Part shown: positions 6,663-15,864 of the stretch, one piece after another | Position numbering within the stretch: the stretch's first letter is position 1 | Layout of the letters: each line of letters begins with the position of its first letter | NCBI RefSeq assembly: GCF_900155685.1 | Contig: NZ_LT732548.1 | Location: forward strand, 2,810,294-2,874,293 | Length of the DNA: 64,000 bases | Direction: 5' to 3' | DNA from: Paenibacillus bouchesdurhonensis | GTDB lineage: Bacteria > Bacillota > Bacilli > Paenibacillales > Paenibacillaceae | Notes under the pieces: model-generated | Database searches by the model: none | What the model was told of the DNA's origin: nothing | The model's input: only the letters and a program-made list of their open reading frames with translations | Translations under genes and position numbers: made by a program

Positions 6663-8468
6663 GTGAATCAGTTCGCGAACTTGCTTGGTATCTTTGTTGT
6701 TCTGCTGCTAGGCATCGCGTACATCTGGATTAAAGCACGAACGACTGAGAAGATGGCTCCAGCGGTAGAGACATATGAGGAAACCTACTCCATAAATACG
6801 CTTATTGCATATGTGAAGAAGCAGCTTCATGAATTGAGCCGAGCGCAGATCAACGATTGGGGAATGAGTGAGGAGGCTTGGAATCGGAAGTTAAAGAGTA
6901 GATCCGAACTGCGAAAAGCGCTTCGAGGGTGTACTTGGGGTGATCGAAATGACAAGCGTTATGTGAAGTCTTATATTAAGGATTTGCTGCTCAAGGGCTG
7001 TGGTCTGAATGAGCGCACGATCGACAATTACATCCCTTTTCATCAACGCGATTTGTTAACGGCACAGGATCGCTTCGAAATCGTTTTATACTTATTCTCC
7101 CTTCGTTATGGGGATGAGGCATTATCGATGTTAATTGATACGTATCGCTTGGATCTACCTAAGGAATCGAATTTCGATCATGCTGCGATTTATGATATTA
7201 CGGGCGAAGACATCGAGGAAGTGTTTTTTTTGGAGTACCGAGAGCTCGATTTTCGCGAGAAACTGGATATTCTAGTGCAGCGCGTATACCAGCAGTATAA
7301 GGGCTTCTCTGTAGTGGATGAAATTCGGGAGCAGCGTATCGATGGATTTAGCGGTGGAGTAAACGGGATTACTGTCATAGAGGATAACTGGCAGCCTCTA
7401 AGTTCTATTCAATCACTAGAAGGCTGGAGTGAAGAAGGGCTGGAGGATGAAGATGGTTGCGTGAAAGCACGAGTCTGGGATAGCGTGTGGATTTTTTATA
7501 AAGGAAAAAGCATTCGTTTATCCTTTCTGACCTTCGGGTGTGAGACAGAGCTCAAGCGAGTTTGCCAGAACATTTATAAATACAATTTGCCTGGCCAGCT
7601 ATCGGAGGCAAACGGCTACAAGGTTAATGAAATGAAGGATGGTTCGAGAGTCGTAGTAGTCCGCCCCCCCTTTGCTGAAACATGGGCTTTCTTCGTTCGA
7701 AAATTCGATATGAGAAGCGCCGCTCTGGAACAGCTTATTGAAGGAGACAATGCTGAGCTGCCTATACAATTGCTGAAGTTTTTAATGAAAGGCAGCAGAA
7801 TCACATCGATCACCGGCTCCCAGGGTTCCGGAAAAACAACGCTGCTGATGGCCTTAGTCAAGCATATTTATCCTTCCTATACATTACGAGTTCAGGAGAT
7901 GTCTTTTGAGCTGAATTTACGCAAATTGTACAGCACAAGAAATATATTGACGTTTCGAGAAACGGAATATATATCGGGTCAAGCCGGGCTGGATTTACAG
8001 AAGAAAACAGATGGTACCGTAAACATCCTGGGTGAGGTAGCTAGTGATGATGTGGCAGCGTGGATGATTCAGATGGCTCAGGTGGCCAGCATGTTCACTT
8101 TATTTACTCATCATGCCAAAACATTTCGTGATCTAATCGAATCACTTCGTAATTCCCTTCTCAAATCGGGAATGTTCCGTGATGAGCATGTCGCGGAAAT
8201 GCAGGTCGTCAGCGTAATCGATTTCGATATCCATTTGCGAAAAAGTATGAGCGGTCAGCGTTATATTGAGAAAATCACGGAATGCGAGCGGGATGAGCGG
8301 GGATACCGCGAACGAATTGTGCTGGAGTATCGGAACGGGCAATATTCGTCCGTTGAGCCGATCTCTGATCGAATGAGACGGGAAATGGCCCGCGAAATGA
8401 CAGATGAAGACAAAGCGGTATTTACGCATTTTCTCGGAATCTACTGGGGGGAAGAAATTGGAGCTTAA
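6663..8468 (+). CDS. CpaF/TadA-like secretion ATPase with N-terminal membrane anchor
   Basis: 601 residues from GTG 6663. An N-terminal hydrophobic segment (~4-22) is unusual for this cytosolic ATPase family. A long N-terminal region (to ~330) corresponds to the CpaF N-domain. The ATPase core has Walker A GSQGSGKTT (~385), an ILGEV strand matching the Walker B/GE motif, and THHAKTFRDLIESL matching the His box and following helix of CpaF (THANS..DALxRL). These ATPases power pilus or pseudopilus assembly through the TadB/TadC platform. The core retains the residues needed for ATP use but is clearly diverged from canonical CpaF. The following gene starts inside its last codons, so the two are coupled. 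Confidence 0.8.
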   Translation: MNQFANLLGIFVVLLLGIAYIWIKARTTEKMAPAVETYEETYSINTLIAYVKKQLHELSRAQINDWGMSEEAWNRKLKSRSELRKALRGCTWGDRNDKRYVKSYIKDLLLKGCGLNERTIDNYIPFHQRDLLTAQDRFEIVLYLFSLRYGDEALSMLIDTYRLDLPKESNFDHAAIYDITGEDIEEVFFLEYRELDFREKLDILVQRVYQQYKGFSVVDEIREQRIDGFSGGVNGITVIEDNWQPLSSIQSLEGWSEEGLEDEDGCVKARVWDSVWIFYKGKSIRLSFLTFGCETELKRVCQNIYKYNLPGQLSEANGYKVNEMKDGSRVVVVRPPFAETWAFFVRKFDMRSAALEQLIEGDNAELPIQLLKFLMKGSRITSITGSQGSGKTTLLMALVKHIYPSYTLRVQEMSFELNLRKLYSTRNILTFRETEYISGQAGLDLQKKTDGTVNILGEVASDDVAAWMIQMAQVASMFTLFTHHAKTFRDLIESLRNSLLKSGMFRDEHVAEMQVVSVIDFDIHLRKSMSGQRYIEKITECERDERGYRERIVLEYRNGQYSSVEPISDRMRREMAREMTDEDKAVFTHFLGIYWGEEIGA

Positions 8469-10524
8469 GTCCGTATTAATATGGATTCTCTTCATTTGCC
8501 TGCTGCTATTCCTCGGTTTATTAGCGGCCTCCAAACGAATGTCACGTCTTGAGTCTCGGAACGAAATCAGCAATCGTCCGGCAATGGCTTTCGTTCGCCA
8601 GCGCATTACCGGCTTGCTTATCCGATCCTATGCTTTATTTATGAAAATAGCTCCTCTAAGATATTATGTGCTCAAAGTTCGCGGTAAATTATCGCATCTG
8701 CATATGTACGCCGAGTTTGAACTTCGCCGAAAGACTATGCTGCTGGTCTATACGTTAGTGCTCACTTTTGGCTTAGGAATAACCATGCTTACCTGGATGA
8801 ATCCAAGCTTTCTATTTTTCCTGACCCTACTCATAGCGACAGCTGTATTGCAGGGGCTTTTTCTCGACGGGTTCGTGAATCGAATCGAGCGCAAGCTGCT
8901 GGAGCAAATGCTGGAGTTTTTTGCAGCGGTTAGGCATGCTTATCATCGCCACGGCATGATTGTTGATGCGATTGACGAAGCGGCGGAAGGACTCGGCGAA
9001 GAAATTGGCTCTCACGCGTATCGGATTAATGAGGCACTGGCTGCTCCCAAGCAGGAAGAAGCGTTGGAGCAATACTATGAGACTGCGCCTAATCGATTTC
9101 TAAAAGCATTCGCCGGGATATCCAGCTTGGTGCTGGAATATGGGGATAAGTCAGCAAAGCAAGGCTCGGTTTATTTGCGGGCGATCGCCAGCTTGACACA
9201 GGAAATTCACTTAGATCTAGTTCGCCGGAACAAATTAGATTACTTGCTAAAGGGCCTGCATATTATTGCCCTTGCACCATTATTCTTTACGAAGCCGATT
9301 GAGGTGTGGGCGAGACAGAACTTCCCGCTCATGGATTATTTCTATCTAAGTAAAGCCGGAATTGTGATTAAGATCATTATTTTTCTTATCATACTAGTTT
9401 CATATATTTTGCTCCAAAAAATAAAAAATGAAGAGGAGACATCATATCGTGCTGCTGGCAACAAAGTTCCTTGGGAAGCGCGAATCTATAAAACGCAGTG
9501 GATTAGAGCAGTTGTCCAATGGTTTGTTCCTACGAGATCATCACTTTCTTATTATCGGTTAAGCCGGTTATTTAAAGATAATAATCTGACAACGAAAGTT
9601 GAGTGGTTTCAACTCAGGAGGATAGGGCTGTTTATCATTGCCTCCTTGTTTACTATCGTGCTATGCATCACCCTGCATATGGTGAGCCAGAGCAGAATAC
9701 TGCAGGAACCGCCGGAAAGCACGACATTCTTTGGCTCGATGTCCCGGCAAGAGGAGGAAGAAGCGAAGCAAACTGCCGCTATGGAGAAATTAGCGATGAA
9801 GGAGCTCAGCGGCTCTTCGGCAATAGATTACGATACTGCCTTCAAGTCGACAGAATTGGCGGTTGCTGCTCATGGAAAATCGTTAAGCCGTGAAGAACTG
9901 GCGATGATGGCAAAACGGATTATAAATAAGCTGGATCGTTACAACCATGAATATTTAAAGTGGTGGGAGGTTGCAATTGCATTGGCGTCTGGTTGCGTAG
10001 CTTATGAGACTCCGCTCTGGCTGTTATGGTTTCAAAGAAGAATGAGACTAGCGGATATGCGCCATGAAATCTATCAATTTATGACGATGATCGGGATTTT
10101 TAAGGAACTGGAACGGATCTCTGTGGAGGAGATTTTGGAATGGCTGTACGTTTATGCCGTTATTTTCAAAGTACCGATAGAACGATGCCTGCTGAATTAT
10201 AGCCAAGGTGCCGAGTCCGCATTGAGAGAGTTGAAAGAGGAGGTATCCTTGGAAGAATTCGGGCGGCTCGTAGATAAGCTGCTGCTAGCTGCGGAGAAGA
10301 TTGCTATCGTCAAGGCATTCGATGATTTGGAATATGAAATGTCGTTTCAATTTGAGCGTCGCCGTCTCGATTATGAAAAGTCGCTGGAAACCCGAGCCGG
10401 GCTTGGCCGCTTCATTGGCTTCTCGCCTATGTATAGCCTAGTATTCGCCTATTTAGTTATTCCATTGATTTGGATGAGCTTCAAACAAATGGATATGTAT
10501 TTCGAGCATATACAAAAATTATAA
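8458..10524 (+). CDS. Fused TadB-TadC-like type II secretion F-domain membrane protein
   Basis: 688 residues from TTG 8458, preceded by GGGGGGAAG and overlapping the CpaF-like gene by 11 bases. Membrane segments are visible near residues 5-22, 85-130, 300-320, 388-408, 505-525 and 658-675. Two cytoplasmic GspF-like helical regions occur: one around 130-260 (LEQMLEFFAAVRHAYHRHG, then the EEIGSHAYRINEAL helix) and one around 540-650 (YQFMTMIGIFKELE, LRELKEEVS, AFDDLEYEMSF). In usual Tad loci TadB and TadC are separate proteins, each with one F-domain; here both halves appear in one chain joined by a charged linker. It is the likely inner-membrane platform for the CpaF-like motor. The length is about twice that of TadB or TadC alone. 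Confidence 0.7.
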   Translation: MELKSVLIWILFICLLLFLGLLAASKRMSRLESRNEISNRPAMAFVRQRITGLLIRSYALFMKIAPLRYYVLKVRGKLSHLHMYAEFELRRKTMLLVYTLVLTFGLGITMLTWMNPSFLFFLTLLIATAVLQGLFLDGFVNRIERKLLEQMLEFFAAVRHAYHRHGMIVDAIDEAAEGLGEEIGSHAYRINEALAAPKQEEALEQYYETAPNRFLKAFAGISSLVLEYGDKSAKQGSVYLRAIASLTQEIHLDLVRRNKLDYLLKGLHIIALAPLFFTKPIEVWARQNFPLMDYFYLSKAGIVIKIIIFLIILVSYILLQKIKNEEETSYRAAGNKVPWEARIYKTQWIRAVVQWFVPTRSSLSYYRLSRLFKDNNLTTKVEWFQLRRIGLFIIASLFTIVLCITLHMVSQSRILQEPPESTTFFGSMSRQEEEEAKQTAAMEKLAMKELSGSSAIDYDTAFKSTELAVAAHGKSLSREELAMMAKRIINKLDRYNHEYLKWWEVAIALASGCVAYETPLWLLWFQRRMRLADMRHEIYQFMTMIGIFKELERISVEEILEWLYVYAVIFKVPIERCLLNYSQGAESALRELKEEVSLEEFGRLVDKLLLAAEKIAIVKAFDDLEYEMSFQFERRRLDYEKSLETRAGLGRFIGFSPMYSLVFAYLVIPLIWMSFKQMDMYFEHIQKL

Positions 10525-10543
10525 AGACTAGGGAGGATATGAA

Positions 10544-11041
10544 ATGAATAACGCTTCATCGGCATTAAAGGTTGCTGCAGGTATTTTTCTGACGATTGCA
10601 CTAATAACGATCGTTGTCATATTGTTCGTATCTGCACAGGAAGCAACTAAAACCGCGCAAAATAATTTTTCCGATATTCAAACAGAGCTTTCGCAGGCAT
10701 CATTTACCGTTTATGACGATACAACCGTCAGCGGGTCGCAGGTAACGAATGCCCTCAGGAAATTCAAGGATCGGGAGCAGTTCGGAATCCAGGTCAAGAC
10801 CGGGAAGAACAGAAACGGGCAATGGTACGGCAATATGCTGCGTGTAGGAGACAGCGCATCCATTGAAGATTATGGCGCCGTTGTGAGCGATAAGGTTGGC
10901 AATATTAATAATTCCTGGAATGAGGTTTTGGACGAATATGTTAATCCGAGTGGCAAGTTCAAGGCTAAAGTCATCAAGGACAACTCTAATGTCGTAAGAG
11001 GAATAATTTTTACGCAGACGACTGTGCTGGCTATTCCTTAA
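10544..11041 (+). CDS. Small membrane-anchored pilin-like protein A
   Basis: 165 residues, ATG 10544 behind a strong GGGAGG site, 19 bases after the TadBC-like gene. It has a short N-terminal tail, one hydrophobic helix (~9-31, AAGIFLTIALITIVVILFV), then an amphipathic helix (EATKTAQNNFSDIQTELSQ) and a small beta-rich domain, the general plan of Flp/type IV pseudopilins. No clear prepilin peptidase site (G followed by E at +5) is seen. The motif VSGSQVTNALRKF around residue 63 recurs in the next protein. The strong ribosome site suggests it is made in larger amounts than its neighbours, as expected for the main filament subunit. This is inference, not proof, of pilin function. Confidence 0.55.
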   Translation: MNNASSALKVAAGIFLTIALITIVVILFVSAQEATKTAQNNFSDIQTELSQASFTVYDDTTVSGSQVTNALRKFKDREQFGIQVKTGKNRNGQWYGNMLRVGDSASIEDYGAVVSDKVGNINNSWNEVLDEYVNPSGKFKAKVIKDNSNVVRGIIFTQTTVLAIP

Positions 11042-11045
11042 TAAC

Positions 11046-11465
11046 ATGTATAACAGTTTAAAAAGTATGTTATGGCTCCTGTTTGCTTGCATGATTTGTT
11101 TTAGCGCAGTTTGGATTGCATATGATCAGACCAGGCTTGAGCACGGAGTGCTGGATCAACTGGTACCGTTTACGCAAGGGCAGAAGGATAGCCTCTACAC
11201 GGGGAGCGGGATAGCTGTGCGGCATGAGCAATATTCAGGAGCGGAGATCATGCATAGCTTAAGAGAACTGGCTATACACTGTATCACTGTTGAAATAGAC
11301 GGTGTAAGAGCAGATTTGAATGGAGTAGACAGCGACGATTATTCTGTTCAGGATGCTTCCGTGATTAGAGCCTCTGGTCTTTTGGATCTAACGGCAGGCT
11401 ATGGGGTTCAGATGGAATATGACATGGATGGACGTGCACGAAAAATATCCTTTTTTAAAGAATAA
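11046..11465 (+). CDS. Small membrane-anchored pilin-like protein B (paralogue of A)
   Basis: 139 residues with a single N-terminal hydrophobic helix (~8-25) and a small soluble domain. It has YSGAEIMHSLRELA in the position where protein A has VSGSQVTNALRKF, so the two are probably paralogues that differ in their beta-rich ends. It begins four bases after the stop of protein A with no clear ribosome site, suggesting translational coupling and lower output. The role is inferred as a minor subunit of the Tad-like filament. I do not recognise a named family. Confidence 0.5.
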   Translation: MYNSLKSMLWLLFACMICFSAVWIAYDQTRLEHGVLDQLVPFTQGQKDSLYTGSGIAVRHEQYSGAEIMHSLRELAIHCITVEIDGVRADLNGVDSDDYSVQDASVIRASGLLDLTAGYGVQMEYDMDGRARKISFFKE

Positions 11466-11476
11466 GGGGCTGTGCG

Positions 11477-12028
11477 ATGTCAAACGCGCTATCAAAAATT
11501 ACGGCCGCGATATTGGCTGTCGTCTTGCTGTATTTAGTTCCGGCTGTTCAGTCGGCTCAGCGGGAAAAGGATTATAGAGTGCTTGCGGCTTATAATACGC
11601 TTGTTCGCTTTACGGATGCGGTTCGGAATAAAGGCTACTTATCGCGGGGTATGTACAATGACTTCGTAAATGAGCTTGCTACAGCTGGGGGAGAATACAG
11701 GATTGATCTGGAGTATCGGCATAAAAAATATCATCCAGAGTATAGCGATCCTGCTGACTCGAGCACCTTTCTTGATCGTTTCAGCGTCCATTATGAAGCC
11801 TATTATAGTCATGATATACTGCCGCTCTTGTTTCCGCAGGATCCCGTTTCTGGTAGAGAGGAGGAGCCTATGTATAGGTTGGAGGCTGAGGATTATTTCA
11901 CTGTAACAATTACTAATCTGAGTCGCACACCGATTATGGTGTTCCATGATATCTTGTATGGGGGGACAAGAACCCATAGTTCGGAAGTTTTGAATTACGG
12001 GGGCATGGTGCTTAATGAAGATTACTGA
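11477..12028 (+). CDS. Membrane-anchored protein C of the Tad-like operon
   Basis: 183 residues with an N-terminal hydrophobic helix (~8-26, ITAAILAVVLLYLVPAV) immediately followed by QSAQREKDYRVLAAYNTLVRFTDAVRNKGYL, a long amphipathic helix. It then has a tyrosine-rich soluble region. This resembles TadE/minor-pilin architecture in outline only. The final residues overlap the next gene by 14 bases. I do not recognise a family; the location and topology suggest a minor structural subunit facing the cell exterior. Confidence 0.5.
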   Translation: MSNALSKITAAILAVVLLYLVPAVQSAQREKDYRVLAAYNTLVRFTDAVRNKGYLSRGMYNDFVNELATAGGEYRIDLEYRHKKYHPEYSDPADSSTFLDRFSVHYEAYYSHDILPLLFPQDPVSGREEEPMYRLEAEDYFTVTITNLSRTPIMVFHDILYGGTRTHSSEVLNYGGMVLNEDY

Positions 12029-12995
12029 TTGGGCCATTATTTTCGTGCTGCTTGCTGCGCCTGTTCTATGGCTACTTCAACTGCATACCGGTGATGTGCG
12101 TGAAGTTCATCGGCTGCAGGTTCGTTATACGACTGCTCTACATACAGCTGTGCAGGATGCGGCTAGCGCTCTGAATCTGAATGAGCTGCAGTATTTCGAA
12201 ATGGGCTACAGCTCAGTAAAGTATATGAGAGCGGATAAAGAACAAGCTCTATCTGCATTTATTCGTACGATGTCGGTCAATCTGGGAATCGAGGACGATG
12301 ATCTAAGTCTGGGATCAATGATGACTTACATCCCGGCTATAGTAATCCTAGAATATGACGGGTACTCTATTTATGCGGTTGATGAGAGTGCCGAAAATCT
12401 GAGCAAAACGCCTGAAATTTCACATCGCTGGCGTCCTAAGAAGCCATATGTGTATATGGATCAATTGGGAAATAGCGTATCCTTCACGCTCGATGATGCT
12501 TTAACAGCTTATGAAAGTTCTACCGGTCAATGGTATAGGGGCAAACTGGATGAGTTGCAGCGGATAACGAGCATTCCCTTGCTTCAGGATACAAATACGT
12601 TTGAGCAGGTAAGAAGATTCACGATTGTACGAAGTATCGAAGATGAGCTTGCTGGATACATGAATCGGCATAATGAATATGCTGCGCGCCTGGGTATGAA
12701 TTATATTTTCACGCTGCCGATCTTAGGACAGGAAGACTGGAATAATACATTGAATGATGTTGGAGTGCTCGCATTTTTGCAAGGCATCCCGGTAGGTGAC
12801 CGCTATTACAACAATTATGCCTTTGGCGGCGGCCGTATTGTTCAAAGCGCGCCATTGATCGGAGGTGTGGACGACGCAACAGGGCTGAAATACCAGTATA
12901 GGGATAGATGCGCTCATCGTTATCGTGGTGAACAAATTTTTGCTAGGCGGCGAGATGCAGCGGCTCAAGGATATTTTGAGGCTGCTTGCCCTTGA
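12015..12995 (+). CDS. Membrane-anchored protein D of the Tad-like operon, Cys-containing C-terminus
   Basis: 326 residues from ATG 12015, overlapping the previous gene. One N-terminal hydrophobic helix (~5-21) is followed by a long helix (EVHRLQVRYTTALHTAVQ) and a large extracytoplasmic region. The last ~35 residues (KYQYRDRC then GEQIFARRRDAAAQGYF and ACP) match the outline of small Cys-terminated modules of the form K-Y-x-x-x-x-C ... F-x-(S/R)-R-x-x-A-x-x-x-G-Y-x-x-C found at the ends of secreted Gram-positive proteins. The operon seems to end here: the next gene has its own ribosome site after an 88-base gap. Function is unknown; it is likely the largest surface-exposed component. Confidence 0.5.
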   Translation: MKITDWAIIFVLLAAPVLWLLQLHTGDVREVHRLQVRYTTALHTAVQDAASALNLNELQYFEMGYSSVKYMRADKEQALSAFIRTMSVNLGIEDDDLSLGSMMTYIPAIVILEYDGYSIYAVDESAENLSKTPEISHRWRPKKPYVYMDQLGNSVSFTLDDALTAYESSTGQWYRGKLDELQRITSIPLLQDTNTFEQVRRFTIVRSIEDELAGYMNRHNEYAARLGMNYIFTLPILGQEDWNNTLNDVGVLAFLQGIPVGDRYYNNYAFGGGRIVQSAPLIGGVDDATGLKYQYRDRCAHRYRGEQIFARRRDAAAQGYFEAACP

Positions 12996-13083
12996 TGCTT
13001 TAAATAAAACAGTTTCAGACCTTCTCCTACTTGTGCTAAAATAGGTTCTTGAATGTCATATAGAAGGAGTATTGGTCGCAAAT

Positions 13084-14631
13084 ATGAGTTTATTAACTGT
13101 AGAGAACGTCTCCCACAATTTTGGAGACCGGACTTTATTCAAAAATGTTTCGTTTCGCCTGTTAGCTGGGGAGCATGTCGGCTTGGTTGGAGCTAATGGC
13201 GTAGGCAAGTCAACTTTAATGAACATCTTGACAGGACAGGTTCTAAAGGATGAAGGCAAGGTGGAATGGACACCGAAGCTTCGTTACGGCTATCTCGATC
13301 AGCATACCAAGCTGACTCCCGGCAAGACGGTTCGTGATATATTGAAGGATGCATTTCTTCCGCTGCTTGAGCTGGAGAAAGAAATGATGGCAATTACCGA
13401 GAAGATGGCAGATGCTTCACCTGAAGAATTAGAATTGCTTTTAGAGCAAATGGGTGAGATTCAGGAGCAGCTGGAGATCGGTGATTTCTATTTGATTGAT
13501 GTGAAGGTCGAGGAAATGGCGAATGGACTCGGTTTGTCTGCGGTCGGCCTGGATCGTGACGTGTCTGCGCTCAGCGGCGGGCAGCGTACGAAGGTGCTTC
13601 TGGCTAAGCTATTACTGGAGAAGCCGAACGTGTTGCTGCTGGATGAGCCTACGAACTACTTGGATGTGGAGCATATCCAATGGTTGACCAACTATTTGCA
13701 GAACTATCCGTATGCTTTCATTCTTATTTCCCATGATACGGAGTTCATGAATAAGGTCGTCAATGTTATTTACCATCTGGAATTTGCTAAATTGACCCGC
13801 TATTCAGCCAACTATGAGAAGTTTCTCGATATGGCGGATATTAATAAGAACCAGCATATCGAAGCATATGAAAAACAGCAGGAATTCATTAAGAAGCAAG
13901 AGGATTTTATACAGCGGAATAAAGCCAGGTATTCGACATCGGGCCGCGCGAAGAGCCGGGAGAAGCAATTGGATCGCTTGGAACGGATCGATAAGCCCGA
14001 AGAAGCCGCAAAACCCGTATTTGGCTTCAAGGAATCCCGCGCGAGCGGCAAAACCGTATTCGAAGGCATCGATTTTGAAATCGGTTATACGCATGCGCTG
14101 CTTCCAAAAATGTCGATGACGATTGAGCGCGGGGAGAAAATTGCGATCGTCGGCTGCAATGGCGTCGGTAAATCAACGCTGTTAAAGACGATTCTTGGTA
14201 AAATACCTCCGATCAGCGGGAAAACGTATCAAGGAGATTTCCTCTTCCCGGCTTATTTCGAGCAGGAGGTTCGCGCCGGGAATGCTACGCCGATTGACGA
14301 TGTATGGAATGAATTCCCACATCTTAACCAGCATGAAGTGCGAGCTCATCTGGCGCGCTGTGGTCTGAAGAACGATCATATCACCCGCCAGCTTAGAGCG
14401 CTGAGCGGTGGCGAGCAAGCCAAAGTCCGCCTTTGCAAGCTAATGATGAGAGAGACGAACTGGATCTTATTCGACGAGCCGACGAACCATTTGGATGTCG
14501 TAGCCAAAGAAGAATTGAAGAGGGCGTTGAAGGAGTTTAAAGGCACGGTGCTGCTTGTGTCTCACGAGCCGGATTTCTATGAGGACTGGGTTACAAAAGT
14601 ATGGGACGTGGAGCAATGGTCCACTCACTAA
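13084..14631 (+). CDS. ABC-F family ATPase (YfmM-like)
   Basis: 515 residues from ATG 13084 (MSLLTVENVSHNFGDRTLF), which matches the family start; an in-frame TTG at 13072 lies closer to the AGAAGGAGT site. Two ATP-binding cassettes in one chain: Walker A GANGVGKST (first) and GCNGVGKST (second), signatures LSGGQRTKV and LSGGEQAKV, and Walker B motifs LLLDEPTNYLD and ILFDEPTNHLD. The linker between them is long and charged, as in ABC-F proteins that act on the ribosome rather than in transport; no membrane domain is present. The closest pattern I recognise is Bacillus YfmM. Some ABC-F proteins give antibiotic protection, but nothing here shows that. Confidence 0.9.
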   Translation: MSLLTVENVSHNFGDRTLFKNVSFRLLAGEHVGLVGANGVGKSTLMNILTGQVLKDEGKVEWTPKLRYGYLDQHTKLTPGKTVRDILKDAFLPLLELEKEMMAITEKMADASPEELELLLEQMGEIQEQLEIGDFYLIDVKVEEMANGLGLSAVGLDRDVSALSGGQRTKVLLAKLLLEKPNVLLLDEPTNYLDVEHIQWLTNYLQNYPYAFILISHDTEFMNKVVNVIYHLEFAKLTRYSANYEKFLDMADINKNQHIEAYEKQQEFIKKQEDFIQRNKARYSTSGRAKSREKQLDRLERIDKPEEAAKPVFGFKESRASGKTVFEGIDFEIGYTHALLPKMSMTIERGEKIAIVGCNGVGKSTLLKTILGKIPPISGKTYQGDFLFPAYFEQEVRAGNATPIDDVWNEFPHLNQHEVRAHLARCGLKNDHITRQLRALSGGEQAKVRLCKLMMRETNWILFDEPTNHLDVVAKEELKRALKEFKGTVLLVSHEPDFYEDWVTKVWDVEQWSTH

Positions 14632-14664
14632 ACAGAAGTTCCATGGAAAGGAGCTGGTCTGAGA

Positions 14665-15741
14665 ATGCCAGCCAAAAAAATTGAATTCCCAGCGGCGGCA
14701 AACGCTGATCCAAGGGGGCGCATGGATCGATACTCTAGGCAGGAACGTTTTGCGATGATCGGCATAGAGGGACAGCGCAAGCTGTCCGCGAGCGCTGTTC
14801 TTATTGTCGGCGCAGGAGCGCTTGGAACGGGAATTGCCGAAACGCTTGTTCGTGCCGGGGTAGGCCGAGTGGTTATTGCCGACCGGGATTACGTGGAATG
14901 GAGCAACTTACAAAGGCAGCAATTGTTTGCTGAAGAGGATGCCGAGCGACGCTTGCCTAAGGCGATAGCGGCCCAAAAGAGGCTGCAGGCGATTAATAGC
15001 GAGGTGACTATTGAAGCGCATGTTATGGATGTAACTTACGCTGAAATCAGCTCCTTACTTCCAGGCATCCATTTGATCCTGGATGCCACCGATAATTTTG
15101 ATACGAGAATGGTCATTAATGACATCTCTCAGAAGCAAAGCATTCCATGGATATACGGTGCGTGCGTCGGCAGTTATGGAATTACGTATACGATATTGCC
15201 GGGGGAAACGGCCTGTTTGAACTGCCTGCTAGGTTCGGTTCCACTCGGTGGTGATACTTGTGATACTGCGGGTATTATCCCGCCGACAGTTCAGACCGTT
15301 GTTGCCCATCAAACGACGGAGGCGCTAAAGCTGCTGACAGGGCAAATCGAAAGTCTTCGAGGAACCCTGCTGACCTTCGATTTATGGCGAAATGAGCAAG
15401 CTTCGCTCAAGATGAATGCTGCCAAAAAACCAGACTGCCTATCCTGTGGACAAGGGGCTACTTACCCGTATTTATCGCATTCAGGCTCGCGAAAGACAGA
15501 AGTGCTATGCGGCAGAGATACTGTACAGATTCGGCCGGCTCAACCTCGGAAGTGGAATTTGGAGGAAACGGTCAAGGCATTAACCCGTTTGGGGGAAGGA
15601 ACCGCCGAATTCAATAATTTTCTTCTGACCTATACGATCGGAGCGCGTCGCCTTGTCTTATTTAAAGACGGCAGGGCGCTCATCCATGGGACGAAGGATA
15701 TTGTCGAGGCGAAAGTGCTCTACGATAAATATTTCGGTTAA
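14665..15741 (+). CDS. ThiF/MoeB-family adenylyltransferase
   Basis: 358 residues. It has the E1-like fold: nucleotide motif VGAGALGTGIAE, VIADRDYVEWSNLQRQQLF (the Arg/Gln finger region), DATDNFDTR, and two zinc knuckles ACLNC and DCLSC. Such enzymes adenylate the C-terminal glycine of a small ubiquitin-like sulfur carrier (ThiS or MoaD) for thiamin or molybdopterin synthesis. A C-terminal extension after the second knuckle (~270-358) holds KTEVLCGRDTVQIRPA and a further strand set similar to the additional domain found in Bacillales ThiF/MoeB proteins, not a rhodanese domain (no active-site loop seen). No thiS or moaD gene is next to it; moeA and mobB lie 40 kb away in the window. Confidence 0.85.
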   Translation: MPAKKIEFPAAANADPRGRMDRYSRQERFAMIGIEGQRKLSASAVLIVGAGALGTGIAETLVRAGVGRVVIADRDYVEWSNLQRQQLFAEEDAERRLPKAIAAQKRLQAINSEVTIEAHVMDVTYAEISSLLPGIHLILDATDNFDTRMVINDISQKQSIPWIYGACVGSYGITYTILPGETACLNCLLGSVPLGGDTCDTAGIIPPTVQTVVAHQTTEALKLLTGQIESLRGTLLTFDLWRNEQASLKMNAAKKPDCLSCGQGATYPYLSHSGSRKTEVLCGRDTVQIRPAQPRKWNLEETVKALTRLGEGTAEFNNFLLTYTIGARRLVLFKDGRALIHGTKDIVEAKVLYDKYFG

Positions 15742-15762
15742 TGCGATTCGTAAATCTGTGTA

Positions 15763-15802
15763 GCAAACCATTTCCGGTTATTTGGGGAATGGTTTGTTTG
15801 CA
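15763..15802 (+). terminator. Hairpin terminator after ThiF/MoeB-like gene
   Basis: GCAAACCATTTCC and GGGGAATGGTTTG form a stem with a short loop, followed by a T-rich stretch. It lies 22 bases after the stop. Confidence 0.6.
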
Positions 15803-15864
15803 TTTTGACCATCTTAATAAATGAATTTAGGGATGTGGATGCATAAAGGTGGGCGGCGAAAAGT

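Noticed and set aside
12840..12995. Possible frameshift at the C-terminus of protein D
   Set aside because: The end reads as a known kind of Cys-terminated module (Y-x-x-x-x-C ... R-R-x-x-A-x-x-x-G-Y-F ... C), so no frameshift is needed.
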